A DNA stretch of 64,000 nt from CAZJCK01 sp964544635 (GTDB lineage Bacteria; Zixibacteria; MSB-5A5; GN15; FEB-12): positions 1-64,000 of the forward strand of contig CAZJCK010000007.1 of assembly GCA_964544635.1 (NCBI GenBank), written 5' to 3'. How positions within the stretch are numbered: the first letter of the stretch is position 1; each line of letters begins with the position of its first letter. Shown piece after piece: positions 40,235 to 50,202 of the stretch. The translations under genes were made by a program, and so were the position numbers. The notes beneath the pieces were generated by a model that worked only from the letters and a program-made list of their open reading frames with translations, had not been told where the DNA came from and ran no database searches.

Positions 40235-43033
40235 CTATTGACCGGGCATCGTCCCGGGCGGCGGTCCGCCGCGCCCCAGAATTTGCTGCAGGAAGGGATC
40301 GTTGAGATTCACTTTGTACTGCGCGAACATGTTGGCCGCCTGCTGAATACCCTCGAAATCACGCTCCTGAGACAGCACGGTGACCAGTTTCCTGAAGCCG
40401 TAGCCGGCATTCGGATTTCCTTCATACCCCTTCCAGACGAGATCGATGCCCGCCTGTTTCAGTTCCGGATCGTCGAGACGTGACCCCAGCTCATACTTGG
40501 CCAGGCCGAGATCCTGCATGTAAATGAGGTTGTCCGGGTTGCTGGCGAGGAACGACGTGAGGGTGTCATGCAGCAAATGGAACAATGAGTCACCGGCCGC
40601 CGTGTCGCCTTCGTTCTCGTAGATGTCGGACAGCAGGATGTAGGTCTGCCAGTACTCCGGATAGACATCGATCAAATGATGGGCGAAGGTCTTGGCGCTG
40701 TCCACGCGGTTCTGGCGATGCAGTTCATCGAAGATCCGCACGCCGTTGACACCGACGGTAATAAACACCCCGGTTGCATTTTCATCGCGGTAGACTTCGC
40801 TGTCCTCGTAACCGTCGTAGCGATAGGTGTTGAGGTACAGGTCGTAGCCGCGATCGACATTGATATTGCGTTCGCGCGGGACCTCTTCGAGCTTGTACAG
40901 CAGTCCGGTCGCTGCTGCCCGCCCTGACAGGTTGAGTGGTGATTCGGCGTACGGTTGCGAGCTGAAGTAGATCGGCTGCTTCAGGTACCAGGTGTCGCCG
41001 TTCACCGAGTCGATCGATGAAATCACGATCTCGTCCATCATCATGTCCTGTACCTTCACCACCCGACCGTCGGGGGTCCGCGACGGTGTCAGGTAGGTCA
41101 TGCGCTTGCGGGCACGGTCGCGGAACATCTGCCGGGGCCGTACGTACATCCCATCGCTTTCGGGTATCGGATGCCACAGAATTTGTTCATCGGTCAGATC
41201 AATCGGTACGTCGTACCGGTTCTTCATCTGTTCGACATACCAGTCGGTGTTGAGCAGCGACAGGTTGATGATCCGTACATCTTTGCGATAATTGTACGCT
41301 TCCTGCAGCGCCCACAACGGGAAAGTGTCGTTGTCGCCGCTGGTAAACAGCAGTGCGTTCGGCTCACAGGTGTCGAGCAGGTTCTTGGCGTAGTTGTACG
41401 GTATAACATTTTCAGAACGATCACTGGCGTGCCAGTTGTGAGCAGCCGCCGTCAACGGAAGGAAAACCAGTATCGAGGAGGCATAGACCGCCAGCTTCTG
41501 GGTGGAACCGCCGGAATTCGACAGGGCGTCTTTGACGTACTTCATGATGGCGGCAATACCCAGGCCCATGGCGATACCGAAGAAGACGAAGCCGGGTGTA
41601 AAGAAATAGTCCCGGTTGCGTACTTCCAGATAGGCGTCGCCGCTGGCCGGATCATACTGGGTGCCGTCGGCGAAATTCATGTACAATACCAGGCCGAGGG
41701 TCGTCAATAAGAAGAGGGCGAAAAACGGCATACCGATTTCCCAGCGCTTGCGCATCGCCACGAACATGCCCAACAGGCCGAGGGCGAAGAAAGGGACGAA
41801 TCCCCAGCGCTCCGGGCCATACTGTTCCTCGAAATACGACCAGAAACCCATGTGGGGGTGACGGCCGATCTGGTTCTCCCAGAGACCGCGACGGCTGAAC
41901 ATGCGTTCGGTCATCGAGGTCTGGCCGTATTGTTTGCGGTCGAGGAAACTGACGAAGGTCTGGAAGTCGCGCGACGGGTTGTTTTCGTCGATGCGAGGAT
42001 CCTGGTCCGAACGGATCGGTATGAACAGGTGCACCGACATACCGATGACGGCGATAACGATAACCACCAGGCCGGTCTTCCATTGCAGCCCCCAACCCCG
42101 TTTTTCCGACATGAGGCCGAGCACCACCAGCACCAGGAAACCTATTGGTGTGATGTACATCCAGCGCTCGAAGCTGAGCATGACCGACGATGCCGCCACG
42201 ACCCCGATGAGAATGCCCCAGTTGATATGTTTGTAAAGCAGGATGAGGACAGCAATACCCAGAAGCGCGGTAACGACGAAAAACGCCTTGTACCCCGGGG
42301 GGCCACCGGGCGCCGTCGAGAACAGCATTATGAGAAGCAGTTCGATGACTACGAACGCCGACAGGATGGCGTAGTCGCGCCTGCTGGCATCTTTGCCAAG
42401 TATAAAGAAGAAGGCCAGGATCGGCATGACCAGGAAGACCGTCATGTGCACCCCGACCCCGAGCATCGCCAGGTAGAAAACGAAGATTAATGACTTGGTA
42501 CCGGTTATGCTGCCGCGCTGCTCGAAGAAGCGGAAAGTCAGCCAGACCATCGCCACCATCATTGCCAGCGCCATGCCGTACACCTCGGCTTCAACCGAGT
42601 TGGCCCAGTTGGTGCGACCGAAGGTGACAAAGAATGCCCCGGTGATACCACCGACATAGGCGATCAGCCGGTTGAGCGGAGTGTGGCTCTCGCCATTGAA
42701 GAAATACCCGATGATGCGCACCGTGAGCAGATAGCTGAACATGGCCGTGAAAGCCGACCCCATAACCGAGATGTAATTGATACGGTGGGAGACATCTTCG
42801 ACAAACGGTATCATCGCGAAGACCCGGCCGAGATTGATAAACAGCGGGAAACCGGGTGGATGCGGGATGCCCAGGATGTAGGCGCTGGCGATGAACTCGC
42901 CGCAGTCCCAGAAGGACAGGGTTTGCTGGACAGTCATGGCGTAGACGACAAACGACGCCAGGAAGACAAAGGCCGCGATAAAGGCGTTGGTGCGGTCGAG
43001 CGGCTCTTTAGACTTGGTCAATAGTTCGGGCAA
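40235..43033 (-). CDS. DUF2723 multi-pass membrane protein (glycosyltransferase-like)
   Basis: 932 residues. It starts at a TTG (43033) preceded by CTGGAGGCTGC; no ATG near it fits. The N-terminal DUF2723 region has the signature FWDCGEFIASAYILGIPHPPGFPLF, followed by about a dozen membrane segments to about residue 530. The soluble C-terminal part (about 540-930) contains LLFTSGDNDTFPLWALQEAYNYRKDVRIINLSLLNTDWY and TPR-like helices. The human relative TMEM260 is an O-mannosyltransferase, so a membrane lipid-linked sugar transferase acting on secreted proteins is a reasonable inference. It is transcribed alone. Confidence 0.88.
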   Translation of the reverse strand: MPELLTKSKEPLDRTNAFIAAFVFLASFVVYAMTVQQTLSFWDCGEFIASAYILGIPHPPGFPLFINLGRVFAMIPFVEDVSHRINYISVMGSAFTAMFSYLLTVRIIGYFFNGESHTPLNRLIAYVGGITGAFFVTFGRTNWANSVEAEVYGMALAMMVAMVWLTFRFFEQRGSITGTKSLIFVFYLAMLGVGVHMTVFLVMPILAFFFILGKDASRRDYAILSAFVVIELLLIMLFSTAPGGPPGYKAFFVVTALLGIAVLILLYKHINWGILIGVVAASSVMLSFERWMYITPIGFLVLVVLGLMSEKRGWGLQWKTGLVVIVIAVIGMSVHLFIPIRSDQDPRIDENNPSRDFQTFVSFLDRKQYGQTSMTERMFSRRGLWENQIGRHPHMGFWSYFEEQYGPERWGFVPFFALGLLGMFVAMRKRWEIGMPFFALFLLTTLGLVLYMNFADGTQYDPASGDAYLEVRNRDYFFTPGFVFFGIAMGLGIAAIMKYVKDALSNSGGSTQKLAVYASSILVFLPLTAAAHNWHASDRSENVIPYNYAKNLLDTCEPNALLFTSGDNDTFPLWALQEAYNYRKDVRIINLSLLNTDWYVEQMKNRYDVPIDLTDEQILWHPIPESDGMYVRPRQMFRDRARKRMTYLTPSRTPDGRVVKVQDMMMDEIVISSIDSVNGDTWYLKQPIYFSSQPYAESPLNLSGRAAATGLLYKLEEVPRERNINVDRGYDLYLNTYRYDGYEDSEVYRDENATGVFITVGVNGVRIFDELHRQNRVDSAKTFAHHLIDVYPEYWQTYILLSDIYENEGDTAAGDSLFHLLHDTLTSFLASNPDNLIYMQDLGLAKYELGSRLDDPELKQAGIDLVWKGYEGNPNAGYGFRKLVTVLSQERDFEGIQQAANMFAQYKVNLNDPFLQQILGRGGPPPGTMPGQ

Positions 43034-43200
43034 AGCAGCCTCCAGGACACGGATGTGCGTTCACATCCCGGTTCACTAATCTCGTACATGGATACACCGA
43101 AATCATCGTTGCAGAGCCAACTCGGGCAAAAGTAAGCCGTTGGGGCATGAATGACAACCGTAATTTTTACCCATTGCGCGTGATTTAGATGCAGAAAAAA

Positions 43201-43212
43201 CGGGGAGGCCCG
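43201..43212 (-). terminator. Weak hairpin terminator after the TPR gene at 43215
   Basis: CGGG-GAGG-CCCG followed on the minus strand by six T. The stem is only 4 bp, so efficiency is doubtful. Confidence 0.45.
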
Positions 43213-43214
43213 GA

Positions 43215-45098
43215 TCAGGCGGCGTTGGCCGCACGGAGGCGTTTGCGAACCTCGCCGCTAAACGGATAATTGGGGTGGTCTTTTAACAGTTGGCGGTAGA
43301 TATCGCTTGCATCCATGAGCGTGGAGGGATCGCCAAACAGAATGTCGGCCTTCAGCTTCAGGACATACGGCAGGTAGTAGGAGTCCTGGAACTGCTCGGA
43401 GAAGCGGTTGATATCGGCCAGGGCATTAAGCGTATCAGTCTCGGCTAATTCAATGTCAATCAGCTCATACAGGGCCAGGTCGGCCAGCGCCTTGTTCTCA
43501 GCGCCGATCAGTCGCTCATACACCTTTATGGTGGAGTCAAACATGTCGCGCTCACGGAACAGCCGGGCATTGGCGTAGTCGTACAGAAGTTTCTGGTCCT
43601 CTTCGGCCTCATCGATCACGCGAAGGTAGTACAGGGCATCGTTGACATAGAAGCCGCGGGGATAATCGACTATGATCTTTCGCAAGGCGGTCTTGGCCGA
43701 GTCGAACTGCTTGTTGTAAAAGTCAATGCGCGCCAGGTTGTACTGGATCTCTTCTTTAAAATCGTCGCTCAGGGGACGGCTGAGGGCGGTCTGCCACTGC
43801 TGTTCCGCCGTCGCCAGGTTGCCGCGCTGCAGGTGGCAGTACGGTCGCTGCACATGCGCACGGATGTAGGCAATTCCCCCCCGATGGTGGGTAACCAGGG
43901 AATCGTAATACTCGAGGGCAGCATCACAGTCTCCTCGTCGAACCTGGTACATGCGGGCGATGCGGTAGAGCGCTTCGGTCTGTTCCTGGACCAGCGGCGA
44001 GGTGGTGTAGACCGTGTCCCAGGCCGCGACCGCGGCAGCGTATTCACCCAACTCGGCGAGGGCGTCGCCATACAGGAAACGTACCTCGTTGCGGGCGGGC
44101 GATTCGGGATAGCGCTCCAGCACATATTCGGCCATCTCCTTGACCTGTGGATACAATTCCCGCTCGGCGCTGGCGCGCACAATATAGGCAAGACTGCCGC
44201 CACCGGCGTTACTGAGCGAATCACGCGTGACCGCCAGTTCAAACGCCAATTCGTGGGCGTCGGTACGGAGATAGTGATCGATCAGGAGTTTCAAAGCGCG
44301 ATCGTCGGGCTGCTCGTCGACATGCGCCTTCAGAAGCCGTTCAGCCATCACCTCCGACTCTTCAAATGTCAGCATCGACTGCAATTGCCGCTCGGCCGTT
44401 GCCGCCGTATTAGTGGTATCGTCCAGTACCGAAACATACTCGGCCGCCGCCGAATCGTACGCCCGCATCACCTCGAACATATTGCCGCGCTCGATAGCGA
44501 ACAGGCTGGAGTCGCCGGTTTCGGCGCGCTTGGCCAGGATAACTTCGTCGGCTCGTTCCTCGAAGCCGTGATCAATCATCTCTTCTACCACTCGACGGTA
44601 ACCCGACCAGTTGGTCGGCTGCACCCGATCGAGGGCGCGATCGTACGCCAAAAGCGCCGAATCCGCTTTGTGGTGGCGCGAGAGGGCCGACGCCAGTTCG
44701 AGCGAGTAAAGATAATTGTCGGGGTTGGCCTGCTCCATTCGCTCGATGAGCATCAGTTCCTTGGTAGCGAACTTCAGGTTCTCGTAGCAGTCCTTGAGCA
44801 TACGGTAGACCACCGGATGGCTGGGGTGCTGTTCGTACACGACCTCGAGCATCGCCGAGGCCTCTTCGAATTTCTGCTGAGCCATGAGCAGACGAGCTGT
44901 CTGTACCCGTCTGGCCGACTCGCCGTCAAGCGGCGCACCCCGTTCCGGGACTGCGGTGTCGTCGATGGCATTTGCCGGCAGCCGGAGCTGCCGCACCGGC
45001 GGAGCGCCCCTGTCGTCTTCATCGTCAGCCGTGCGGGCCGCCGGCGCCAGCAGCAACAGACCCAGACCGATTGTGAGCAGGCGCAGAAAGTCAGTCAT
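43215..45098 (-). CDS. Secreted TPR-rich protein (third gene of DUF4159-DUF4175 operon)
   Basis: 627 residues with a signal peptide (about 1-24, ending ARTAD). Nearly the whole mature chain is helical repeat, with TPR motifs recognisable around residues 60-165 (ARLLMAQQKFEEASAMLEVVYEQHPSHPVVYRMLKDCYENL), 330-420 and 480-620 (YYLPYVLKLKADILFGDPSTLMDASDIYRQLLKDHPNYPFSGEVRKRL). It is probably a periplasmic scaffold. Its ATG shares one base with the stop of the DUF4175 gene (TAATG), so the two are translated together. Confidence 0.88.
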   Translation of the reverse strand: MTDFLRLLTIGLGLLLLAPAARTADDEDDRGAPPVRQLRLPANAIDDTAVPERGAPLDGESARRVQTARLLMAQQKFEEASAMLEVVYEQHPSHPVVYRMLKDCYENLKFATKELMLIERMEQANPDNYLYSLELASALSRHHKADSALLAYDRALDRVQPTNWSGYRRVVEEMIDHGFEERADEVILAKRAETGDSSLFAIERGNMFEVMRAYDSAAAEYVSVLDDTTNTAATAERQLQSMLTFEESEVMAERLLKAHVDEQPDDRALKLLIDHYLRTDAHELAFELAVTRDSLSNAGGGSLAYIVRASAERELYPQVKEMAEYVLERYPESPARNEVRFLYGDALAELGEYAAAVAAWDTVYTTSPLVQEQTEALYRIARMYQVRRGDCDAALEYYDSLVTHHRGGIAYIRAHVQRPYCHLQRGNLATAEQQWQTALSRPLSDDFKEEIQYNLARIDFYNKQFDSAKTALRKIIVDYPRGFYVNDALYYLRVIDEAEEDQKLLYDYANARLFRERDMFDSTIKVYERLIGAENKALADLALYELIDIELAETDTLNALADINRFSEQFQDSYYLPYVLKLKADILFGDPSTLMDASDIYRQLLKDHPNYPFSGEVRKRLRAANAA

Positions 45099-48000
45099 TA
45101 CTGATCAGTGCCTCCGGATGGTGCCGCGTTCTGCGCGGCCTTGGTTTCGGCTTCCAGGAGCGCCTTGAAGTACGCCTTGATCTGCTTTTCGTACTGCTTC
45201 GGGTAGTTGTCGCCGAGGAAGCGGCGCAGACGATCCTCGACCGAACCCTGGTCGTTCAGCAGATCGCCCGGCAGGGCATCGGGGAGATACACCTGTTCGG
45301 TCGTAGCCGTCGTGGCCTGGCGCTGGTCGGTGTAGTCTTTGCGCTGGAGCGATCGTGTCGCCTGCAGCATACGTGAGTAGATGCGCAACTGGCGCTCGGT
45401 CGTCTGTTCGCCGGCCTCACCGGTCGATAGTTCTTCTTCCACCTTCTGCATTTCCCTGGCGATATCGTCGAGCCGACCGAGAATCTGGCGGGAATCACCA
45501 AACTCGCGAGCGAGGTCCTGCAGCGACTTGCGAATCGCCGCCTGCTCCTGGGCCAGTCGTTCCAAACCTTCGCGGCCGGTCTGGCTGCCGTCACCCTGCT
45601 TGGGACTGGAACCGCCCGGTTTGTCGCATTGCTGCTGGGTCTGGTTGTTCAGCTTGTTCTGCTGCTCGGTCATCTCCTGCAGCTTCTGGGTCGGGTTGGA
45701 ACACATCGCACTCGGATTGTTGCACTGCTTCTGCTGATCGAGTGACTCCATCATGCGCACCGCCGCTTCGTTCAACTTGGCCATCGCTTCGCGCTGGTTG
45801 CGATTTCCCTGCGGGCCGCGACGGTCATCGAAGCTGGTGATAGCCATGTCCATCTGGCGCGTAGCTTCATTGAGCAGCTGCTTCAATTCGTTGGCCAAGA
45901 ACGGCGAGGCCTTGCCCAGTTCGTCGATACGCTGACGCAGGCCGTTGCAGGCACCCATCAGGTCCTGCTGGTTGGCGGCATGCTCGCGCAGCGCCATCGA
46001 TCGCGGATCGATTTCGGCAGCCTTCTTCAGCAGGTCTTCCTGGCTCTTCGACAGCACGCCAGCGTCCTTGATGGCATCTTTGTAGGCGCGTTCGAGCGCC
46101 TCGGAATTCTCGCCCTTCATCTGGGCCATCTGCTGCTGCATCTTGTCAAGCATCTCGGTCATCTTCGACAGCGCTTCGTCGCCCTGATCGGATGCCTCCG
46201 GCTTGTCCTGCTGCTTCATCGCTTCGGACATCTGCTCCATGTTCTTGTCGGCGTCGGTCTTTTCCAGCGCCTCGGAAAACTCCTTAGTCGGCTCCAGCTG
46301 GTCAATCTTGGCTTCCTTGAGCATCTCCTGCAGTTCGCTTACTTCCTGTTTCAGGTCCTGCAGCTCCTGGGCGAGCTTTTGCTCGTCTTCGCTCTTGGAG
46401 GGAAGATCCGACGGTTCGGAGGCGTCGGTCTTGTCATTCATCTCCTCCTGCTTGCGCACCAGTTCTTCGGCCTTTTGCAGCATCGCTTCCATCTTCTGTT
46501 CGGCCTGGAGTTTCTTCAAGAGGGCGAGGGTGCGATCGAGACGATCCATCATCTCTTCCTGGCTCATCTGCATATCTTCCATCGCCTTCATGATCTGGTC
46601 GCGATCGAGATTCTCCATTGCTTCGGCCAGGCGCTTCTGCGCCTCGCGCATCTCCGGTGTGGCGACCTCTTCGTACAGCTTCTGGATCTGCTCCATCTTC
46701 TGGAGCATCTCGCGACTCATCAGGCTGGTGTTCGACATCTTCTCGAGCGACTCTTTCATCTTCTCCGCCAGCTCGTCGATATTCTTCAGCATCTCTTCAT
46801 TCTGATTGGTAATCGATTCCAGCTCTTTCTGCTGCTGCCAGTCCTTGTTTTGCTGCGCGCGGCTGTCCTGGTTGCCCTCGGCCTGCATCTTGCGCACCGC
46901 CTTCTTTAATCGCTCGGCCAGTTCTTTACTGGTTTCGAGGATGTCCTCGGTGCGGTTGATACGCTGCTGCGACTCCGCCTCTGACTGGGCGATGATTTCG
47001 TCGAGCGACGGCAGGCGGGCGATGTACTTGCGCGACGACGAGGTCTTCGGACCGGAGACGTTGTCGTTGTCCGTTACCTCGAAGTGATAGACGACATAGT
47101 CGCCGGGGTACATGTTGAGCGGGTCGAGATCCCAGTTGAACTCGATATCGCCCTCAGTCTTGATCTTGTCCGAGTAGTGCAACACCGCCACCGTTTCATC
47201 CGACGGCCGGCCCTGGTTTACAACCATGTACTTCATGTTCAGGCCGGAGAAACCGTAGTCGTCGTAAATGCGGACAGTGAAGGGAATCATCATGTCATCG
47301 TTGAGATTGACATCGAAACCCGGCTTGACGACATCGATCGACGGGTACTCATCCGGCACCGCCGTCATGTAGTACTCGATCGGATCAGGGTTGGCTTCGC
47401 CAAGGTGGTCTTTCAGTCTGATGGTGTACGCCTGCGACTCACCGACCACCAGGCTGCTGGTGGCTTTTTTGCCGGTCACGTCCATTGGTACCTGCACCGA
47501 ATCGTTGAACCACAGTTGGGCATCTTCAACCGGCACATTCGTTTCGATATCGACATTCACCCGACTGCCGACCAGTGCCGAGAACGAACCGTCGTTCTCA
47601 TCGATAACGGTCGGCGAGAGTTCGGTGTAGTCGGGGTAGAAAATCGAGAGCTTGATATCCTCCACGCGCGGCCGGTCGACGACATCAACTTTGTGTACCT
47701 CCGTCTGAACGCGGCCGGCTTCGACCCAATAATCGAAGGACTTGTTGACCTGTCGCAGGGTGACGCCGAAACGAACAGAATCTATGCCGTTTTCTGAAAA
47801 GAGCGGCTGCTTCTTGAGGTCGACCTCGGAGACCTGCCAGGAACCTCCGGCCAGACGGTGGTGGATCCGGGCCTTGTCCGGCAGGCGGTCGCCGGTCAGG
47901 GCGGCGCCGATCTCAACATCCCGATACTTCACCCATTCGGTGCTGCCGGGGTAGGCGGCAAGGTTGTAACCGATCGGCGGGGCGATCTCCCTGGTCGGGT

Positions 48001-48547
48001 TGCCGTATACGTCCAGCGAGTGGCTGAACAGCCCCGGGATAAGAACGATAGCCAGGGCGACCGCGATACCGGCAGCGACCAGGTGGCGGCCGTATCTCCA
48101 GAGCGGACGGAACGACAGCACTTCGTTGAAATCCATCAGGCCCGACTTGTCGATCGCCTGGGTAAGGGTGAGATCCATCAGTTCCTGAGAATACCCGGGA
48201 GTACGTTCACCGCGAGCGAACTGCAGAGCCGCAACCAGGCGGCCTTCGAGCTCCGGATAACGTTGCTCGAGCGCCACCGCAATACCGTCGGGACTGCCCT
48301 GAAACAAACGCGTCATGGCATAGCGGCCGAAGACACCGATCGCCGTTACACCGACCAGCGCCAGCAGGCTGATCTTGAGCCAGACCGGGACAATCATGAG
48401 CTGGGCAACCAGCGCCAGCACCAGCCACATGCCGACCACCGAAGCGACAGTCACCAACAGACCGGCCGTGAACAGGACCAGTCGTTGACGGGTCAGCAGG
48501 GTTTGGAGGGTCGACAGTAGTTCCTGGCTGGATGTAATCTTCTTCAT
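45098..48547 (-). CDS. DUF4175 membrane protein with long coiled coil
   Basis: 1149 residues. Two membrane segments near the N-terminus (about 22-45 and 52-70) and one at about 152-172 are followed by a beta-rich periplasmic region (about 190-480; DRPRVEDIKLSIFYPDYTELSP, DDYGFSGLNMKY). A very long Q/E/M/K-rich coiled coil follows (about 510-1080). The order matches DUF4175, a large envelope protein family found next to DUF4159 and often near MoxR/DUF58 genes. The role is probably structural or as an assembly scaffold across the periplasm; no enzymatic motif is seen. Operon partner of the genes at 43215 and 48645. Confidence 0.85.
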   Translation of the reverse strand: MKKITSSQELLSTLQTLLTRQRLVLFTAGLLVTVASVVGMWLVLALVAQLMIVPVWLKISLLALVGVTAIGVFGRYAMTRLFQGSPDGIAVALEQRYPELEGRLVAALQFARGERTPGYSQELMDLTLTQAIDKSGLMDFNEVLSFRPLWRYGRHLVAAGIAVALAIVLIPGLFSHSLDVYGNPTREIAPPIGYNLAAYPGSTEWVKYRDVEIGAALTGDRLPDKARIHHRLAGGSWQVSEVDLKKQPLFSENGIDSVRFGVTLRQVNKSFDYWVEAGRVQTEVHKVDVVDRPRVEDIKLSIFYPDYTELSPTVIDENDGSFSALVGSRVNVDIETNVPVEDAQLWFNDSVQVPMDVTGKKATSSLVVGESQAYTIRLKDHLGEANPDPIEYYMTAVPDEYPSIDVVKPGFDVNLNDDMMIPFTVRIYDDYGFSGLNMKYMVVNQGRPSDETVAVLHYSDKIKTEGDIEFNWDLDPLNMYPGDYVVYHFEVTDNDNVSGPKTSSSRKYIARLPSLDEIIAQSEAESQQRINRTEDILETSKELAERLKKAVRKMQAEGNQDSRAQQNKDWQQQKELESITNQNEEMLKNIDELAEKMKESLEKMSNTSLMSREMLQKMEQIQKLYEEVATPEMREAQKRLAEAMENLDRDQIMKAMEDMQMSQEEMMDRLDRTLALLKKLQAEQKMEAMLQKAEELVRKQEEMNDKTDASEPSDLPSKSEDEQKLAQELQDLKQEVSELQEMLKEAKIDQLEPTKEFSEALEKTDADKNMEQMSEAMKQQDKPEASDQGDEALSKMTEMLDKMQQQMAQMKGENSEALERAYKDAIKDAGVLSKSQEDLLKKAAEIDPRSMALREHAANQQDLMGACNGLRQRIDELGKASPFLANELKQLLNEATRQMDMAITSFDDRRGPQGNRNQREAMAKLNEAAVRMMESLDQQKQCNNPSAMCSNPTQKLQEMTEQQNKLNNQTQQQCDKPGGSSPKQGDGSQTGREGLERLAQEQAAIRKSLQDLAREFGDSRQILGRLDDIAREMQKVEEELSTGEAGEQTTERQLRIYSRMLQATRSLQRKDYTDQRQATTATTEQVYLPDALPGDLLNDQGSVEDRLRRFLGDNYPKQYEKQIKAYFKALLEAETKAAQNAAPSGGTDQ

Positions 48548-48644
48548 GATTGGACCTCGTTAGTCTTATCGGTGCAAGATTGCCTGCGTGGTATGTATTC
48601 TCAGACCAATCCTGGGGCTGAATGCCGCCTCAGATCGGGATCGT

Positions 48645-49388
48645 TCAATATAACAATGCATACGTCAGGATGTTCGTGCCCATTCGAAAGGCGTCCTGAC
48701 GCTTGCTTTCCGGGTTGTTGTGGACCTGCGGATCCTCCCAGCCGTCACCAACATCCGACTCGACCAGGAAATAGACCACCACCCGTCCGTCAACAAGTAC
48801 GGCATAGCCGCGCGGTGGTTTGCCGTCATGTTCATGAATCTTCGGCGGGCCGTTGGGGAAATCATAGAAGCTGTGGTACAGCGGATGATCGAACGGTACC
48901 TCGACCACCTGGCGCTCCGGGAAAAGCGAGGCCATTTCCTCGCGGAATGTTTCGTCCATGCCGTAGGAGTCATTCACAAACAGAAAGCCACCGTTGGTCA
49001 GATAGCGTTGGAGGCGTTCTTTCTCCTCGGCGGTAAATTTGACTGTCCCATGACCGGTCGCGAACAGGAACGGGTACTTAAACAGCTCCGGATCCATGAT
49101 CTGTACGGTATATTCAATGGTATCGACCGGATAATCGGTATTGTCGCGCAGGTATTTGAGGAAATTCGGGACCGCCGAACTGCCCCAGTACCAGTCGCCG
49201 CCACCACCGTACTGCAAGCGGGCCACTTTGATTCTCGACAGATCGCCGTCAGGGCTGGCCTGGGTCGGGCGCAGACTGCCGCCCTGCGTCATAAGTCGTT
49301 GCAAATCAGTACGATCGTCGGCTTCAGGCGTCGCCGGGATGATGGCTGCAATAAGCAGCGCCATGATTATCAGGCGTAGTTTCCCCAT
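48645..49388 (-). CDS. DUF4159 secreted protein
   Basis: 247 residues from the ATG at 49388; the frame upstream runs back toward a terminator hairpin and is not coding. Signal peptide about 1-22. The core shows DUF4159 features: IKVARLQYGGGGDWYWGSSAVPNFLKYLRDNT, then FLFATGHGTVKFTAEEKERLQRYLTNGGFLFVNDSYG and late FDHPLYHSFYDFPNGPPKIHE. The fold resembles a glutamine-amidotransferase-like domain seen in membrane complexes with DUF4175 and BatA-type proteins. It heads the operon; the DUF4175 gene follows after 97 bases. Confidence 0.85.
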   Translation of the reverse strand: MGKLRLIIMALLIAAIIPATPEADDRTDLQRLMTQGGSLRPTQASPDGDLSRIKVARLQYGGGGDWYWGSSAVPNFLKYLRDNTDYPVDTIEYTVQIMDPELFKYPFLFATGHGTVKFTAEEKERLQRYLTNGGFLFVNDSYGMDETFREEMASLFPERQVVEVPFDHPLYHSFYDFPNGPPKIHEHDGKPPRGYAVLVDGRVVVYFLVESDVGDGWEDPQVHNNPESKRQDAFRMGTNILTYALLY

Positions 49389-49404
49389 CACTATAATATA
49401 CACG

Positions 49405-50145
49405 TCAGGTCTGTTTTTGATGCAGGAAATCCCTTGATAAATCCGGGTTTCTCGGGTCAAAAAAAGACCGGTCATTCGGTTGACCGGTCAAAGGAGTCGG
49501 AGCAGGTGATACGGCGCTCCAGCAGCCTGTCGGGGGTGGTCCGGAGCCGAACAGGAAGTCGACCAGCGTGGACAGGTCAATCGGGCCGGCCGATACCAGA
49601 TCACCGTTTATGTCCGCTTCCCGGGGGCATCCCGGCGGCATCCCGGAAGCAAACAGGTAATCGACCATCAGGCTGAGGTCGATCGGATCGGCATCAACAC
49701 CATCGCCGTTGACATCACCACGCTGGCCGATGCAGCAGCAGGCATCGCCAATACCATCGCCATCGGTATCAGCCTGGTCGGCATTGGCTGTTTCCGGGCA
49801 ATTGTCGTCCGGGGCACAATATCCGTCGGCGTCGGCGTCATTCCGGCTGTTGTGACCGCAGAAATTGTTCGGTGCCGATACCTCACGAAGCTGCCAGATC
49901 GGCGAACTGTCAACCGTCGTCAACACCCGCACCCTCGCGCCAAACGCAGAGCGCGTTGATACCGAGCCGACCAGTTCTACTTTTGGACAGCCGTTGCCGT
50001 TAGCCAGATCATGGCGATTGAGGCGCCTCGGCCCGGGGACAAGGTAGCCGTCGTTGACGTTGATATCGATGTCACCGTCGTTGTCATAGTCGCAGTCGTC
50101 GCCGCCACCTCGAGCAGGCGCTGGGCAAATTTCGCTAAGCAACAT
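49405..50145 (-). pseudogene. Remnant of a CRTAC1-type (VCBS/ASPIC-UnbV) protein with thrombospondin-3 and dockerin tail
   Basis: The frame lacks a signal peptide and starts abruptly at the end of a VCBS/FG-GAP repeat (DYDNDGDIDINVNDGYL). It runs into an ASPIC/UnbV-like module (CPKVELVGSVSTRSAFGARVRV), one thrombospondin-3 repeat (NDADADGYCAPDDNCPETANADQADTDGDGIGDAC) and a dockerin-like pair (GDVNGDGVDADPIDLS; ADINGDLVSAGPIDLS). The full family carries several hundred residues of repeats in front. The frame here begins right at the terminator of the OMP gene, and its 3' end reads through another terminator hairpin (49466-49489). Both ends look damaged. It is probably a truncated, unexpressed remnant; an assembly error is the alternative. 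Confidence 0.65.
49466..49489 (-). terminator. Intrinsic terminator overlapping the tail of the 49405 remnant
   Basis: GACCGGTCA-TTCGGT-TGACCGGTC, a 9-bp stem followed on the minus strand by seven T. It lies inside the open frame, whose stop is 60 bases further on. Confidence 0.85.
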
Positions 50146-50150
50146 GCAAA

Positions 50151-50178
50151 CGGCCGCTCCTTTTACAGGAAGCGGCCG
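50151..50178 (-). terminator. Hairpin terminator after the outer-membrane protein gene
   Basis: CGGCCGCT-CC / GG-a-AGCGGCCG with a 7-base loop, followed on the minus strand by TTTGC. It falls between the stop of the 50203 gene and the first possible codon of the 49405 remnant. Confidence 0.65.
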
Positions 50179-50202
50179 CACCATAACTTTATGTGTCGGG
50201 CT

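Noticed and set aside
43833..45104. 423-residue plus-strand frame over the TPR gene
   Set aside because: Antisense shadow of the TPR protein, which has a signal peptide and operon linkage.
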